64,000 nt of DNA from Micromonospora citrea (GTDB lineage: Bacteria; Actinomycetota; Actinomycetes; Mycobacteriales; Micromonosporaceae), in contig NZ_FMHZ01000002.1 of the NCBI RefSeq assembly GCF_900090315.1, positions 5,426,501 through 5,490,500 of the forward strand. The letters are read 5' to 3'. The position numbers and the translations under genes are program-made. Of the stretch, positions 31,778 through 40,690 are shown one piece after another. Each line of letters begins with the position of its first letter. Position 1 is the stretch's first letter. The notes under the pieces were generated by a model that was not told the origin of the DNA, did not search any database, and saw nothing but the letters and a program-made list of their open reading frames with translations.

Positions 31778-32431
31778 TCAGGTCGCCGGGAGCGGCCCGA
31801 CCGGGGCCGGGGCCGCCTCCGCCGGCTGCGGGACGGTGAACAACGGCAGGAAGAACTGGGTCAGCGGGCCGATGGCGAGCGCGTACGCGACCGTGCCGAC
31901 GCCGACCGTGCCGCCGAGCAGCCAGCCCAGCGCCAGCACGGTGACCTCGATGGCGGTGCGGACCCGCCGGATCGACCGGCCGGGCCGCCGGGCCACGTAG
32001 CCGGTCATCAGGCCGTCGCGCGGGCCGGGCCCGAGGCGGGCGCCGATGTAGAGGCCGGTCGCCGCGCCGTTGGCCACGATGCCGGCGACCAGCAGGCCGA
32101 TCCGTACGCCGAGCGGCCCGCCGGCCGGCAGCACGGCCAGCGCCGCGTCCACCACCAGCCCGATCACCAGGACGTTGCTGACCGTGCCGAGCCCCGGGCG
32201 CTGCCGCAGCGGGATCCAGAGGAGCAGCACCGCCGCGCCCACCGCGATGGTGACGGTGCCGAAGGAGAGGCCGGTCCGCTCGGACAGGCCCTGGTGGAAC
32301 ACGTCCCACGGGTCGAGGCCCAGCCCCGAGTTGATCAGGAGGGCCATGCTGAGGCCGTAGAGCACGAGCCCCGCGTAGAGCTGGGTGAGCCGCCGCACGG
32401 GGCGCTGCCGGAGATTGCCAATTGCTGCCAC
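31778..32431 (-). CDS. yczE: YczE-family integral membrane protein
   Basis: The 217-residue protein has five to six hydrophobic segments. Motifs GLGLDPWDVFHQGLSERTG and ARLGPGPRDGLM match the YczE/YitT-like membrane family. GTG start at 32431 with agggtgg 7 bases upstream; an ATG 4 bases earlier is in another frame. It is divergent from a MocR regulator, the arrangement described for YczE and YczR. The transported substrate is not established. Confidence 0.85.
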   Translation of the reverse strand: MAAIGNLRQRPVRRLTQLYAGLVLYGLSMALLINSGLGLDPWDVFHQGLSERTGLSFGTVTIAVGAAVLLLWIPLRQRPGLGTVSNVLVIGLVVDAALAVLPAGGPLGVRIGLLVAGIVANGAATGLYIGARLGPGPRDGLMTGYVARRPGRSIRRVRTAIEVTVLALGWLLGGTVGVGTVAYALAIGPLTQFFLPLFTVPQPAEAAPAPVGPLPAT

Positions 32432-32520
32432 TCATGCCACCCTAGGGTCCAATTGGCGGTCGGGAAGAGCCAATATCGGGGGAGTGGCCATGACGAGTCA
32501 GGTTCGGGGTGCCCAATTGG
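32413..32520 (+). promoter_or_regulatory. Phased CCAAT-type direct repeats between yczE and yczR
   Basis: CCAAT occurs on the plus strand at 32418, 32449, 32470 and 32513, giving steps of 31, 21 and 43 bases, close to 3, 2 and 4 helical turns. Three copies are CCAATT and one CCAATA. They span both divergent starts and probably form the MocR operator. Confidence 0.6.
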
Positions 32521-33947
32521 CGCGGCTCCTGGGTCAGTGGCATGCGCTTCCGGGCCGCCGGCGCAGCCCCGACTACGCCGCCCTGGCCGGCGCCGTCCGG
32601 GGCCTGCTCGCCGACGGCCGGCTGCCGCTGGGCGTACGCCTGCCGGCCGAGCGGGAACTGGCCGAGGCCCTGAAGATCAGCCGTACCACGGTCACCGCCG
32701 CGTACCGGGAGCTGCGCGAGAGCGGGCACCTGGCGAGCCGGCGCGGCGCCGGCAGCTGGACCATGCTCCCGGGCACCCACCGGGTGGCGAGCACCGGGCT
32801 CTGGACCCCGCTGGACGACCGGGACATGATCGATCTCGGTGTGGCCGCGCTCGCCGCCCCGCCGGAACTGCTGCCCGCCGCCCGGGCCGCGGCCGAGGAC
32901 CTGCCGCGCTACCTGGGCGGGGCCGGCTACCACCCGACCGGGATCATCGAGCTGCGCGAGGCGGTGGCCGCCGCGTACACCGCGCGGGGCCTGCCCACCT
33001 CGCCCGACCAGATCATGGTCACCAACGGCACCCAGCACGCCCTGGACCTGGTGCTCCGCCTGGCGCTCGCGCCCGGCGGCACCGTGCTGGTGGAGGCGCC
33101 CAGCTATCCGAACGCGCTGGCCGCGCTCTCGGCCCGGCGGGCCCGGATCACCACCCACGGCCTGGCCGTCGAGGAACCCGGCTGGGACGCCGACCTGCTG
33201 CTCGGCAGCCTCCGTCAGGTCCGGCCGAAGCTGGCGTACCTGATCCCCGACTTCCAGAACCCCACCGGCCACCTGATGCCGGCGCCGCTGCGCGAGCGGG
33301 TGGTGGCCACCGCGCACGCCGTCGGCACCGACCTGGTCGTCGACGAGTCCTTCGTCGACCTGCCGCTGGACGGGACGGTGCTGCCTCCGCCCACCGCCGC
33401 CCACGACCGGCACTCCCGCGTGATCACCATCGGCGGGATGAGCAAGCCGTTCTGGGGTGGCCTGCGGATCGGCTGGGTCCGCGCCTCGGCGCCGCAGGTG
33501 CAGCGGTTGGCCGCCGCCCGGGTCGGGGTCGACATGGCCAGTCCCGTGCTGGACCAACTGGTCGCGGTCCACCTGCTCGCCGAGGCCCCGGCCATCGTCG
33601 CCGCGCGCCGGGCGCAGCTCACCGCCCAGCGCGACGCGCTGCTGGCGGCGCTCGCGCAGCGCCTGCCCGAGTGGCGGGTCACCGTGCCGCACGGCGGGGT
33701 GACCCTCTGGGCCGAGCTGGACGGCCCGATCTCCAGCGCGCTCGCCCGCGCCACCGAGGAGGTCGGCGTACGGCTGGCGCCCGGGCCCCGGTTCGGCCTG
33801 GACGGCACGCTGGAGCGCTTCCTGCGGCTGCCGTTCACCCTGCCCGTCGCCGACCTGGTCGAGGCGGTCGACCGGATCGCCGCGGTCCGGTACGACCTGG
33901 ACCGGGGCGGCCGGCCGCAGTGGCGGGAACCGGCCGTCATCGCCTGA
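32490..33947 (+). CDS. yczR: MocR-type regulator (GntR HTH fused to aminotransferase fold), YczR-like
   Basis: The 485-residue protein has an N-terminal GntR winged helix (LPAERELAEALKISRTTVTAA near residues 50-70) fused to a fold-type I aminotransferase domain from about residue 115. The PLP lysine is in IGGMSKPFWGG near residue 320; PDFQNPTGHL and DESFVDLP are also present. MocR proteins use PLP as effector or cofactor for regulation. Divergence from yczE suggests it controls that transporter. ATG 32490 has gggggag upstream; longer frames from 32385 run through the operator. Confidence 0.85.
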   Translation: MTSQVRGAQLARLLGQWHALPGRRRSPDYAALAGAVRGLLADGRLPLGVRLPAERELAEALKISRTTVTAAYRELRESGHLASRRGAGSWTMLPGTHRVASTGLWTPLDDRDMIDLGVAALAAPPELLPAARAAAEDLPRYLGGAGYHPTGIIELREAVAAAYTARGLPTSPDQIMVTNGTQHALDLVLRLALAPGGTVLVEAPSYPNALAALSARRARITTHGLAVEEPGWDADLLLGSLRQVRPKLAYLIPDFQNPTGHLMPAPLRERVVATAHAVGTDLVVDESFVDLPLDGTVLPPPTAAHDRHSRVITIGGMSKPFWGGLRIGWVRASAPQVQRLAAARVGVDMASPVLDQLVAVHLLAEAPAIVAARRAQLTAQRDALLAALAQRLPEWRVTVPHGGVTLWAELDGPISSALARATEEVGVRLAPGPRFGLDGTLERFLRLPFTLPVADLVEAVDRIAAVRYDLDRGGRPQWREPAVIA

Positions 33948-34000
33948 TCGGCGCTGTCCCGGGGCACCGGGCGGGCCCGTCGGCTGCCAGACTGTGCGCC

Positions 34001-35284
34001 GTGACAATCGGCGGTACGACGCGGCGCGCGCCGCGCATGCGGGCCATGACGGAGGGGTCCACCGTGACCCCGCTGGAGCTCTTCTTCGATCTGGTCTTCG
34101 TCTACGCGCTCACCCAGGTGACCGCGCTGATGGCCGACGACCTCACCGGGCGCGGGCTGCTGCGGGGCCTGCTGCTGCTGGCCCTGCTGTGGTGGTGCTG
34201 GTGCTGCTACGCGTGGCTCGGCAACACCGTACGGGCCGACGAGGGCGTCGTCCGGGTCGCCCTGTTCGCGGTCATGGCCGCCATGTTCGTGGTGGCGGTG
34301 ACCATTCCGGAGGCCTTCGACGACCTGCCCGGCGGGCTCTCCGGGCCGGTGGTCTTCGCCGCGTGCTACCTCGTCGTGCGGGTGCTGCACCTGGTCGTCT
34401 ACTGGCACGCCGCGCGCGGCGACGCCGGCCTGCGCCGACAGCTGCTGCGGGCGGCGCTGCCCATGCTGGGCGGGGCGCTGCTGCTCTTCTCCGCCGCGTT
34501 GCTGCCGCAGCAGCTCGCCGACGACCCGGCCCGGGTCTCCACCATCCGGACGGCGCTGTGGATGCTCGCGCTGGTGGTGGACTACGCCGGCATCATGCTC
34601 ATCGGCGCGGACGGCTGGCGGATCTTCTCGGCGGCGCACTGGGCCGAGCGGCACGGTCTGATCATCATCGTGGCGCTGGGGGAGTCGCTGGTCGCCATCG
34701 GCGTCGGCGTCACGCAGCTGCCGATCTCCTGGCCGATCATCGTCGCGTCCGCGTTGGCCATCACCGTGACCGCCGCGCTGTGGTGGGCGTACTTCGACGT
34801 GGTGGCCATCGCGGCGGAGCGGGTGCTGCACCGCGCCGAGGGCGCGGCCCGCGCCGCGCTGGCGCGGGACTCGTACACCTACCTGCACCTGCCGATGGTG
34901 ATCGGCATCATCCTGCTCGCGCTCGGCTTCAAGAAGGTGCTGTCGTACGTCGGCGACGGCGTCGAGCACGACCTCACCGACCCGCTGCACGGTCTGGGCC
35001 TCTACGCCCTCTACGGCGGGGTGGTGCTCTACCTGCTCGGGCATCTCGGCTTCCGGCTGCGCAACATGGGCTCGGTCAACTGGCCCCGGGCGGCGGCCGT
35101 GCTGCTGCTGGTCGGCCTCGTGCCGCTGGCCGACCGCCTGCCGGCGCTGGCCGCGCTCGCGATGCTCGCCGTCGTCTGCGTCGGCATGGTGGTGGCCGAG
35201 ACGCTGCTCTTCAGCGAGGCGCGGCGCGCCCTGCGGGAGTCGGCGCTGCCCCCGCACGGCACCGGCGCCGAACCCGGCCACTGA
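34001..35284 (+). CDS. LtrA-family low-temperature-requirement membrane protein (copy 1)
   Basis: The 427-residue protein has about 10-12 hydrophobic segments. The LtrA family motifs are clear: TPLELFFDLVFVYALTQVT at the start, LLALLWWCWCCYAWLGNTV, HWAERHGLIIIVALGESL, ALWWAYFD, and LARDSYTYLHLPMVIGII. Family function is unknown beyond the Listeria cold-growth phenotype. A CAGACT hexamer ends 7 bases before GTG 34001, a possible leaderless -10. A paralogue lies directly downstream. Confidence 0.87.
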   Translation: MTIGGTTRRAPRMRAMTEGSTVTPLELFFDLVFVYALTQVTALMADDLTGRGLLRGLLLLALLWWCWCCYAWLGNTVRADEGVVRVALFAVMAAMFVVAVTIPEAFDDLPGGLSGPVVFAACYLVVRVLHLVVYWHAARGDAGLRRQLLRAALPMLGGALLLFSAALLPQQLADDPARVSTIRTALWMLALVVDYAGIMLIGADGWRIFSAAHWAERHGLIIIVALGESLVAIGVGVTQLPISWPIIVASALAITVTAALWWAYFDVVAIAAERVLHRAEGAARAALARDSYTYLHLPMVIGIILLALGFKKVLSYVGDGVEHDLTDPLHGLGLYALYGGVVLYLLGHLGFRLRNMGSVNWPRAAAVLLLVGLVPLADRLPALAALAMLAVVCVGMVVAETLLFSEARRALRESALPPHGTGAEPGH

Positions 35285-35292
35285 CCAACCCC

Positions 35293-35346
35293 GTCGCGTC
35301 GGTGGCCGGCCCCGGCCGCCGCTCCGGCCCCGGCCGCCGACGCGAC
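35293..35346 (+). terminator. Long GC hairpin between the two ltrA genes
   Basis: Outer arms GTCGCGTCGG (35293-35302) and CCGACGCGAC (35337-35346), continuing after one mismatch with GGCCGG/CCGGCC pairing. It starts 8 bases after the first ltrA stop. Confidence 0.6.
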
Positions 35347-35510
35347 GCGCCCGCCGCCCCGGCACGGTCGCCGTCCCTGGCCCGGCCAGCGGCCCGGCGC
35401 GGCCCCGGTGCGGCGCGGCCACCAAGGTGTGGCCCCGCACGGTTGCGGCCGTTCGGACGGGCTGCGCCGATCCGGCCCTCGGGTGCCGGGTCTGCTGAAA
35501 CACTGCCCTG

Positions 35511-36824
35511 GTGGAGAGCACGGGCGGCGTCCGGTGGCCGCGCGGGATCCAGCCCAGCGCGCCGGGTTCCCGCACCACCCGGCTCGAACTCTTCTACGAC
35601 CTCGTCTTCGTCTTCGCCTTCCTCAACGTCACCACGGCGACCGCCGGCAACCCGACCGCGCGCGGGCTGATCCAGTGCCTGGTCCTGCTCGCCCTGCTCT
35701 GGTGGTGCTGGAGCGGATTCGCGGCCCTGGGCAACGTGGTCCGCACCGACCAGGGCGTGGCGCCGCTGGTCGGCTTCGCCGCCTCCGCCGCGGTCTTCGT
35801 GCTCGCGCTGATCCTGCCGAAGGCCTTCGTCGACCGGCCCGGCGGGCTGTCCGGCCCGGTGGTCTTCGTCGTCTGCTACTTCCTGGTCCGGGCGTCCGAG
35901 GTGACGATCTTCCTGTGGGTGGCCCGCGCCAACCGGGCGGTGCGCCGGCGGACCCTGCCGTTCGTGCTGCCGGTGCTGCTGGCGACGGCGCTGCTGCTCG
36001 CCGCCGCCCTCCTGCCGCAGCGGGTGTCCGACGGCACGGCGGAGGGCCTGCTCCGGCTGGCGCTGTGGCTCGCCGCCCTCGGCGTCGAGTACGGCTTCGG
36101 CGCGGCGCTGGGCGGCGCCGGGTGGACGGTGCTCTCGGCGGGACACTGGGCCGAACGGCACGCCCTGATCGTCATGGTGGCGCTCGGCGAGTCGATCATC
36201 GCGCTCGGCCTGGGGCCGGGGGCCGGCACCGGGCTGCCGGTGACCTGGCCGGTGATCATCGCGGCGGTCCTCGGGGTCGCGGTGGTCGCGGCGCTGTGGT
36301 GGGCGTACTTCGACACCCTCGCCCTCGCCATGGAGCAGACGCTGCACCGCACCCGGGAGCCGGCCGCCCGCGCCGCGCTGGCCCGGGACGTCTACACGTT
36401 CCTGCACCTGCCGCTGATCGCGGGCGTGATCCTCTTCGCCCTCGGCCTCAAGGGGCTCATCTACGAGGGGGCCGCCCCGGAGACCCCGACCTGGGGGGTT
36501 CCGCTGCCCGGGTTCGACCTGCTGGCCCTCTACGGCGGGGTGGCGACCTACCTGGTCACGCTGATCCTGCTGGGAAAGCGGGCGCTGGGGGCGCCCCGGT
36601 GGCCGTCGGTCGCCGGGGTGGCGCTCCTCGTCGCGCTGGTCCCGGCCGTCGCCCGGCTGCCGGAGCTGGTGGCGCTGGCCGTGCTGGCGGCGGCCGCCGT
36701 GGCGACGGTCGCCGGGCAGACGGTCGTCGACGCCCCGCGACGGCGGGAGGTGCGGCGGGTGGCGCTGGAGGAACAGCTCGCCACCGAGGTCGAGCAGACG
36801 AGGTGGCGGGGGCACCACCTGTGA
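35511..36824 (+). CDS. LtrA-family membrane protein (copy 2)
   Basis: Paralogue of the preceding gene: 437 residues, same motifs in the same order (TRLELFYDLVFVFAFLNVT, LLALLWWCWSGFAALGNVV, HWAERHALIVMVALGESI, ALWWAYFD, LARDVYTFLHLPLIAG). The residue-level divergence is considerable, so the duplication is old. GTG 35511 is used; the N-terminal 25 residues are less conserved. Each copy has its own terminator-like hairpin, suggesting separate transcripts. Confidence 0.86.
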   Translation: MESTGGVRWPRGIQPSAPGSRTTRLELFYDLVFVFAFLNVTTATAGNPTARGLIQCLVLLALLWWCWSGFAALGNVVRTDQGVAPLVGFAASAAVFVLALILPKAFVDRPGGLSGPVVFVVCYFLVRASEVTIFLWVARANRAVRRRTLPFVLPVLLATALLLAAALLPQRVSDGTAEGLLRLALWLAALGVEYGFGAALGGAGWTVLSAGHWAERHALIVMVALGESIIALGLGPGAGTGLPVTWPVIIAAVLGVAVVAALWWAYFDTLALAMEQTLHRTREPAARAALARDVYTFLHLPLIAGVILFALGLKGLIYEGAAPETPTWGVPLPGFDLLALYGGVATYLVTLILLGKRALGAPRWPSVAGVALLVALVPAVARLPELVALAVLAAAAVATVAGQTVVDAPRRREVRRVALEEQLATEVEQTRWRGHHL

Positions 36825-36826
36825 CG

Positions 36827-36861
36827 GCCGGCGGTCCCGGGCCGGGCCCGGGACCGCCGGC
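36827..36861. terminator. Bidirectional 17-bp hairpin between convergent ltrA2 and acyl-CoA synthetase
   Basis: Arms GCCGGCGGTCCCGGGCC and GGCCCGGGACCGCCGGC are perfect with one central base. It lies 2 bases after the ltrA2 stop and 9 bases before the end of the convergent gene, so it can serve both. Confidence 0.7.
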
Positions 36862-36870
36862 GCGGCGTGC

Positions 36871-38697
36871 TCAGAGTTCGGCGAGCGTGCCGGCGTACAT
36901 CTTCTCGATCTCGGCGGCGAAGTTGCTCTCCACGCCCCGGCGCTTGATCTTCAGCGACGGCGTGATCTCGCCGTGCTCGATGGTCAGGTCGCGCGGCAGG
37001 ATGGCGACCTTCTTGATCGTCTCCCAGCGGTTGAGCTTGGCGTTGAGCTCGGCCACGTATCCCTCGACCATGGCCTTCGCCTCCGGCGAGGCGACGATCT
37101 CGGCGTAGTCGCGACCCTCCAGCGGCGTGCCGGCGGCCCAGCCCTTGATCGCGTCCGGGTCCAGCGTGACCAGCATCGTGCAGTAGTTGCGGGCCTGGCC
37201 GATCACGACCGCCTGCGAGGTGTACGGGCAGGTGGCCTTGAACATCCCCTCGATGTGCGAGGGCGCGATGTACTTGCCGCCCGAGGTCTTGACCAGGTCC
37301 TTCTTCCGGTCGGTGATCTTGAGGTAGCCGTCGGCGTCCAGGGTGCCGATGTCGCCGGTGCGGAAGAAGCCGTCCTCGGTGAACGCGGCGGCGGTCTCCT
37401 CGGGCAGGTTGTGGTAGCCGCGCATCACCGGCCGGCCACGCACCAGGATCTCGCCGTCGGTGTCGATGCGGCACTCCAGGTCGCCCATCGCCTTGCCGAC
37501 GGTGCCGATCCGCAGCCCGTCCGGCGGGTTGACGAAGTTGCCGGCGCTGGTCTCGGTGAGGCCGTAGCCCTCGGAGATCGGCAGGTTGGCCGCGGCGAAG
37601 AAGGTGGCGATCTCCGGGCTGAGCGGGGCCGCGCCGGAGACGAGCACCCGGATCCGGCCGCCGAGCCGGGCCTGGAGCTTGCTGAAGACGAGCTTCTCGG
37701 CCACCGCGTACTTCAGCTTCAGCCCCGCCGGGACCGGCCGGCCGGCCTGCTCCAGGGCGACCTTCTCCTTGCCGACGCGCACGCCCCAGGCGAAGATCTT
37801 CGCCTTCGCGCCGCCGGCGGCCTGCGCGGTCGTGACCGCCTTGTTGTAGACCTTCTCGAACACGCGGGGGGCGCCGCACATCAGCGTCGGCCGGATCACC
37901 GCGAGCAGGTCGACCAGCTTGTCCACCCGGCCGTCGACGTACGTCGGCAGGCCCACGTGGATCGCTCCGCAGAGCAGCGTCTTGCCGAACGAGTGGGACA
38001 GCGGCAGCCAGAGGTATTGCAGGTCGTCGTCGCGGAGCAGCCCCAGTTCGGCCTGCGCCACGCCCTCCCAGCACCAGCCGCCGTGCAGCAGCTCGACGCC
38101 CTTCGGCCGCCCGGTGGTGCCCGAGGTGTAGATCAGGGTGGCCAGGTGGTCGGGGCCGATCCCGGCGACGAGCATCTCGATCAGGTCGGGCTCGGCGGCC
38201 AGCGCCCGGACGCCCCGCTCCTCGAGCTCGGCGAGGGTGAGCTGCGGGACGGCGGCGGACGGGTCGGCGGCGCCGTCGAAGAGCACCACGTGGGTCAGGG
38301 CGGGCAGGTCCGCTCCGGCGATCTTGGCCGCCTGGGCCGGGTTCTCGGCGAAGAGCACCCGCGAGCCCGAGTCGGCGATGATGTAGGTCGCGTCCTCCGG
38401 CTCGGTGGTGGGGTAGACGGTGGTGGTCGCGCCGCCGGCACACATGATGCCGAGGTCGGCGAGCACCCATTCGAGCCGGGTGTTGGCCAGGATCGCCACC
38501 GGATGCTCCTGACCGACCCCGAGCCCGTGCAGCCCGGCGGCGATCGCCTTGGCGCGGCGGCCCACCTGCTCCCAGGTCAGCCAGACCGGGCCGGAGTCGT
38601 CGGGGGCCGGGTGGGCGAAGGCGTCGCGGTCGGGGGACGCCGCCACGCGCTTGAGGAACATGTCAGGGATGGAGCGGTACGGTACATCGAGAGCCAT
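36871..38697 (-). CDS. Long-chain-fatty-acid--CoA ligase (AMP-forming)
   Basis: Adenylate-forming enzyme activating fatty acids to acyl-CoA. The 608-residue protein has the AMP-binding P-loop YTSGTTGRPKG near residue 200, SEGYGLTETS, FRTGDIGTLDADGYLKITDR (ends FRTGD and KITDR), and the C-terminal hinge/lysine segment TPSLKIKRR. ATG 38697 has GAAGGCGG 9 bases upstream; GTG 38739 would add 14 residues. The chain-length preference cannot be read. A terpene synthase gene lies upstream on the same strand. Confidence 0.92.
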   Translation of the reverse strand: MALDVPYRSIPDMFLKRVAASPDRDAFAHPAPDDSGPVWLTWEQVGRRAKAIAAGLHGLGVGQEHPVAILANTRLEWVLADLGIMCAGGATTTVYPTTEPEDATYIIADSGSRVLFAENPAQAAKIAGADLPALTHVVLFDGAADPSAAVPQLTLAELEERGVRALAAEPDLIEMLVAGIGPDHLATLIYTSGTTGRPKGVELLHGGWCWEGVAQAELGLLRDDDLQYLWLPLSHSFGKTLLCGAIHVGLPTYVDGRVDKLVDLLAVIRPTLMCGAPRVFEKVYNKAVTTAQAAGGAKAKIFAWGVRVGKEKVALEQAGRPVPAGLKLKYAVAEKLVFSKLQARLGGRIRVLVSGAAPLSPEIATFFAAANLPISEGYGLTETSAGNFVNPPDGLRIGTVGKAMGDLECRIDTDGEILVRGRPVMRGYHNLPEETAAAFTEDGFFRTGDIGTLDADGYLKITDRKKDLVKTSGGKYIAPSHIEGMFKATCPYTSQAVVIGQARNYCTMLVTLDPDAIKGWAAGTPLEGRDYAEIVASPEAKAMVEGYVAELNAKLNRWETIKKVAILPRDLTIEHGEITPSLKIKRRGVESNFAAEIEKMYAGTLAEL

Positions 38698-38835
38698 CGC
38701 TGTAGCCGCCTTCGGGGGTGGAGGCGTGACGGTCGTCACGTCGGTGTTCGTTACCGAAGAGTATTGCCTGCACCCGCGGGTCGGCCAGCCCTCTGTCGAT
38801 CACGGCTGGGCCACGTCCCGGCACGTGGAACGCCG

Positions 38836-39786
38836 TCAGGCGTACCGGGCGGCGCGCAGCGACCAGTCGTAGGTGGCCCGGATCCAGTTCCGCCGGGCGG
38901 TCACCGCGGGCCGCAGGCTGTCGTCGCCGGCCGCCAGCAGCGCCGACTCCGTCGTCAGGTAGGCGGCCAGGGACTCGTTGAACCGGTCGGCCGCCGCCCG
39001 CAGTGCCGCCGACTCGTCGCCACCGGCGCGTCCGGCGGCGATGACCGCCACCAGGTTGTGTCCGTCCGGCTGGTCGGCGCTCTCCTTGCCGTACGAGAAG
39101 ACGTCGTTGCACCAGCAGACCAGGTCGGCGGCGAGCAGGTCGAGCGCGACCAGCGCGGGCGCGGCGCGGTCGGCCGCCCCCGGTTGCCCCCCGGCGGCCA
39201 GCTCCGTAAGCGTGAAGCTCGGGTGCACCCCGCCGGTGTGCCGGCGCATCTGCACGTACTCGGCCAGCTCCGGCACCCGGCCCTGCTCCCGGTTCGCCGC
39301 CTCCCACAGCAACGCCAGCAGATACTCCCGCACCTCGCCGACGAAGCGCAGCAGCATCGCCGGCGTCCCGACGGCCCGGACCCGCCGGCACAGGTCGGCC
39401 AGCGCGTCGCCCAGCGGGCCCGCCGCGCCCGGCCCCCCGGCCGCTTCGCCGTGCCGGTCCAGCACGTCGAGCAGGGCCGCGACCGTCGGCGCCAGCCGGG
39501 TGGGGGCGTCGCCGAGGCCGTCCTCGTCGCAGGCGTCGTCCATCACGAACAGCCAGGAGATGAGGTCGGCGAGCAGGCGCAGCCGGTCGACCGACCCCTC
39601 CGGGCAGGCCCGCCCGGCCAGCCCGGCGGCGTCGGCCCGGTGCAGGCGGCGCAGCCGGTGCCCGCTAATGATCAGGCCGAGGTCGAGCACCCACTCGGTG
39701 CTCTCCTGTGCCACCTGATCGGTGGCGTAGTGTCGGCGCGCGGGGAAAGGGGGTTCCCGCAGTGCCGAGACCGCAAAGGTCCGCAT
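38836..39786 (-). CDS. Class I terpene synthase (sesquiterpene-cyclase type)
   Basis: Predicted to ionise a prenyl diphosphate and cyclise it. All class I hallmarks are intact in 316 residues: Asp-rich DDACDE (83-88), NSE triad NDVFSYGKE (227-235), the diphosphate-sensor Arg in RRHTGG at residue 181, exactly 46 before the NSE motif, and a C-terminal RY pair (314-315). Its size matches bacterial sesquiterpene cyclases; methylisoborneol or geosmin types are less likely because they carry other extensions. No prenyltransferase or P450 is adjacent, so the product is unknown. Start ATG with agggggc upstream. Confidence 0.88.
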   Translation of the reverse strand: MRTFAVSALREPPFPARRHYATDQVAQESTEWVLDLGLIISGHRLRRLHRADAAGLAGRACPEGSVDRLRLLADLISWLFVMDDACDEDGLGDAPTRLAPTVAALLDVLDRHGEAAGGPGAAGPLGDALADLCRRVRAVGTPAMLLRFVGEVREYLLALLWEAANREQGRVPELAEYVQMRRHTGGVHPSFTLTELAAGGQPGAADRAAPALVALDLLAADLVCWCNDVFSYGKESADQPDGHNLVAVIAAGRAGGDESAALRAAADRFNESLAAYLTTESALLAAGDDSLRPAVTARRNWIRATYDWSLRAARYA

Positions 39787-39910
39787 GGTGCCCCCTGTCG
39801 CGCCGCCCCCGGGCGGGACGGCGCGGGACAGCGTACGGGAGCGGGGATCGGTCGCGGTCGTTGGGTCGAGCCGATTTCAGATTACGACGCGACCGCTTCC
39901 GTACATTGAG

Positions 39911-40540
39911 TTACATGCCCAGGTGGGCGTTGCGGAGTCGGTCGGCCGCCGCCGGCGGCCCGTCGATCTGCACCCGGGCGACCCGCTGGCGGCCGGAGAG
40001 GAACAGGACGAGCTCGCTCGGCGCACCGACCACCCGGACGGGCTCGCCGCCCCGGCCGACGGCGAGCGCGCCGTAGCCGGGCGCCTGCACGAAGACGTCG
40101 GCCGGGAACCGGCGCAGGGCCAGCCGGGCCATCCCGGCGGCCCGACGCCACAGCACCGCCTGGAGCCCGGCCGCCAGGTCACGCGGGAGCCAGCCCGGGC
40201 GGGCGCGCCGGACGTCCTCGTGGTGGATGAAGAACTCCATCGTGTTGGCCAGTTCGTCGGTCACCGGGTTGCTGACCGGGCTCCACACCGGCGCCCGGCG
40301 CACCTGCTCGACCAGGCGCGGCCAGGGGCGCTTCGCGATGCGCCGGCGCATCCGCTCCGCGTACCCCCGCAGGGGCGGCAGCACGATGCCGCCGGCGGCG
40401 TCCGGGCGGCGCTCCCGCAGCACCAGGTGGGCGGCGAGGTCGCGGGTGGTCCACCCCTCGTTGACCGTCGGCGCGTCCGGTCCCAGCGTGAGCATCAGGT
40501 CGGCGAGCGCCTCGCGCTCCGATCGGGCGTACCGCGGCAT
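39911..40540 (-). CDS. TIGR03085 family (maleylpyruvate isomerase/mycothiol-superfamily) protein
   Basis: The 209-residue protein starts MPRYARSEREALADLMLTLG and has WTTRDLAAHLVLRERRPDAA and NTMEFFIHHEDVRRARPGW, the pattern of TIGR03085 proteins in the DinB/MDMPI superfamily. Members have a His-containing metal site and are linked to mycothiol-dependent chemistry in actinobacteria. The reaction is unknown. A TACGAT hexamer ends 7 bases before the ATG on its strand (40548-40553), indicating a leaderless transcript. Confidence 0.85.
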   Translation of the reverse strand: MPRYARSEREALADLMLTLGPDAPTVNEGWTTRDLAAHLVLRERRPDAAGGIVLPPLRGYAERMRRRIAKRPWPRLVEQVRRAPVWSPVSNPVTDELANTMEFFIHHEDVRRARPGWLPRDLAAGLQAVLWRRAAGMARLALRRFPADVFVQAPGYGALAVGRGGEPVRVVGAPSELVLFLSGRQRVARVQIDGPPAAADRLRNAHLGM

Positions 40541-40547
40541 GTCACCG

Positions 40548-40553
40548 ATCGTA
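40548..40553 (-). promoter_or_regulatory. -10 element (TACGAT) of the TIGR03085 gene
   Basis: Minus-strand TACGAT followed by 7 bases and the ATG at 40540. The remaining 140 bases to the divergent ABC gene show no other clear element. Confidence 0.55.
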
Positions 40554-40690
40554 GGCGCGCGGAACCGGCTCGGCGCGCCGGGCGTGGCGGGCCGGGGTCC
40601 GTGACGGCGGACATACCGGCCCGGGGCGGCGGAGCGGGCCCCGAGCGGTAAGGATGAGGGAGATAATTGCGGCTTACGGCGGGGGAGAGC

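Noticed and set aside
32294..35284. 996-residue plus frame joining the yczR region to ltrA
   Set aside because: The first 570 residues are an out-of-frame reading of yczR; only the part from GTG 34001 is LtrA-like.
36973..39909. 978-residue open frame on the plus strand
   Set aside because: Antisense to the acyl-CoA synthetase and terpene synthase, both with intact catalytic motifs on the minus strand.
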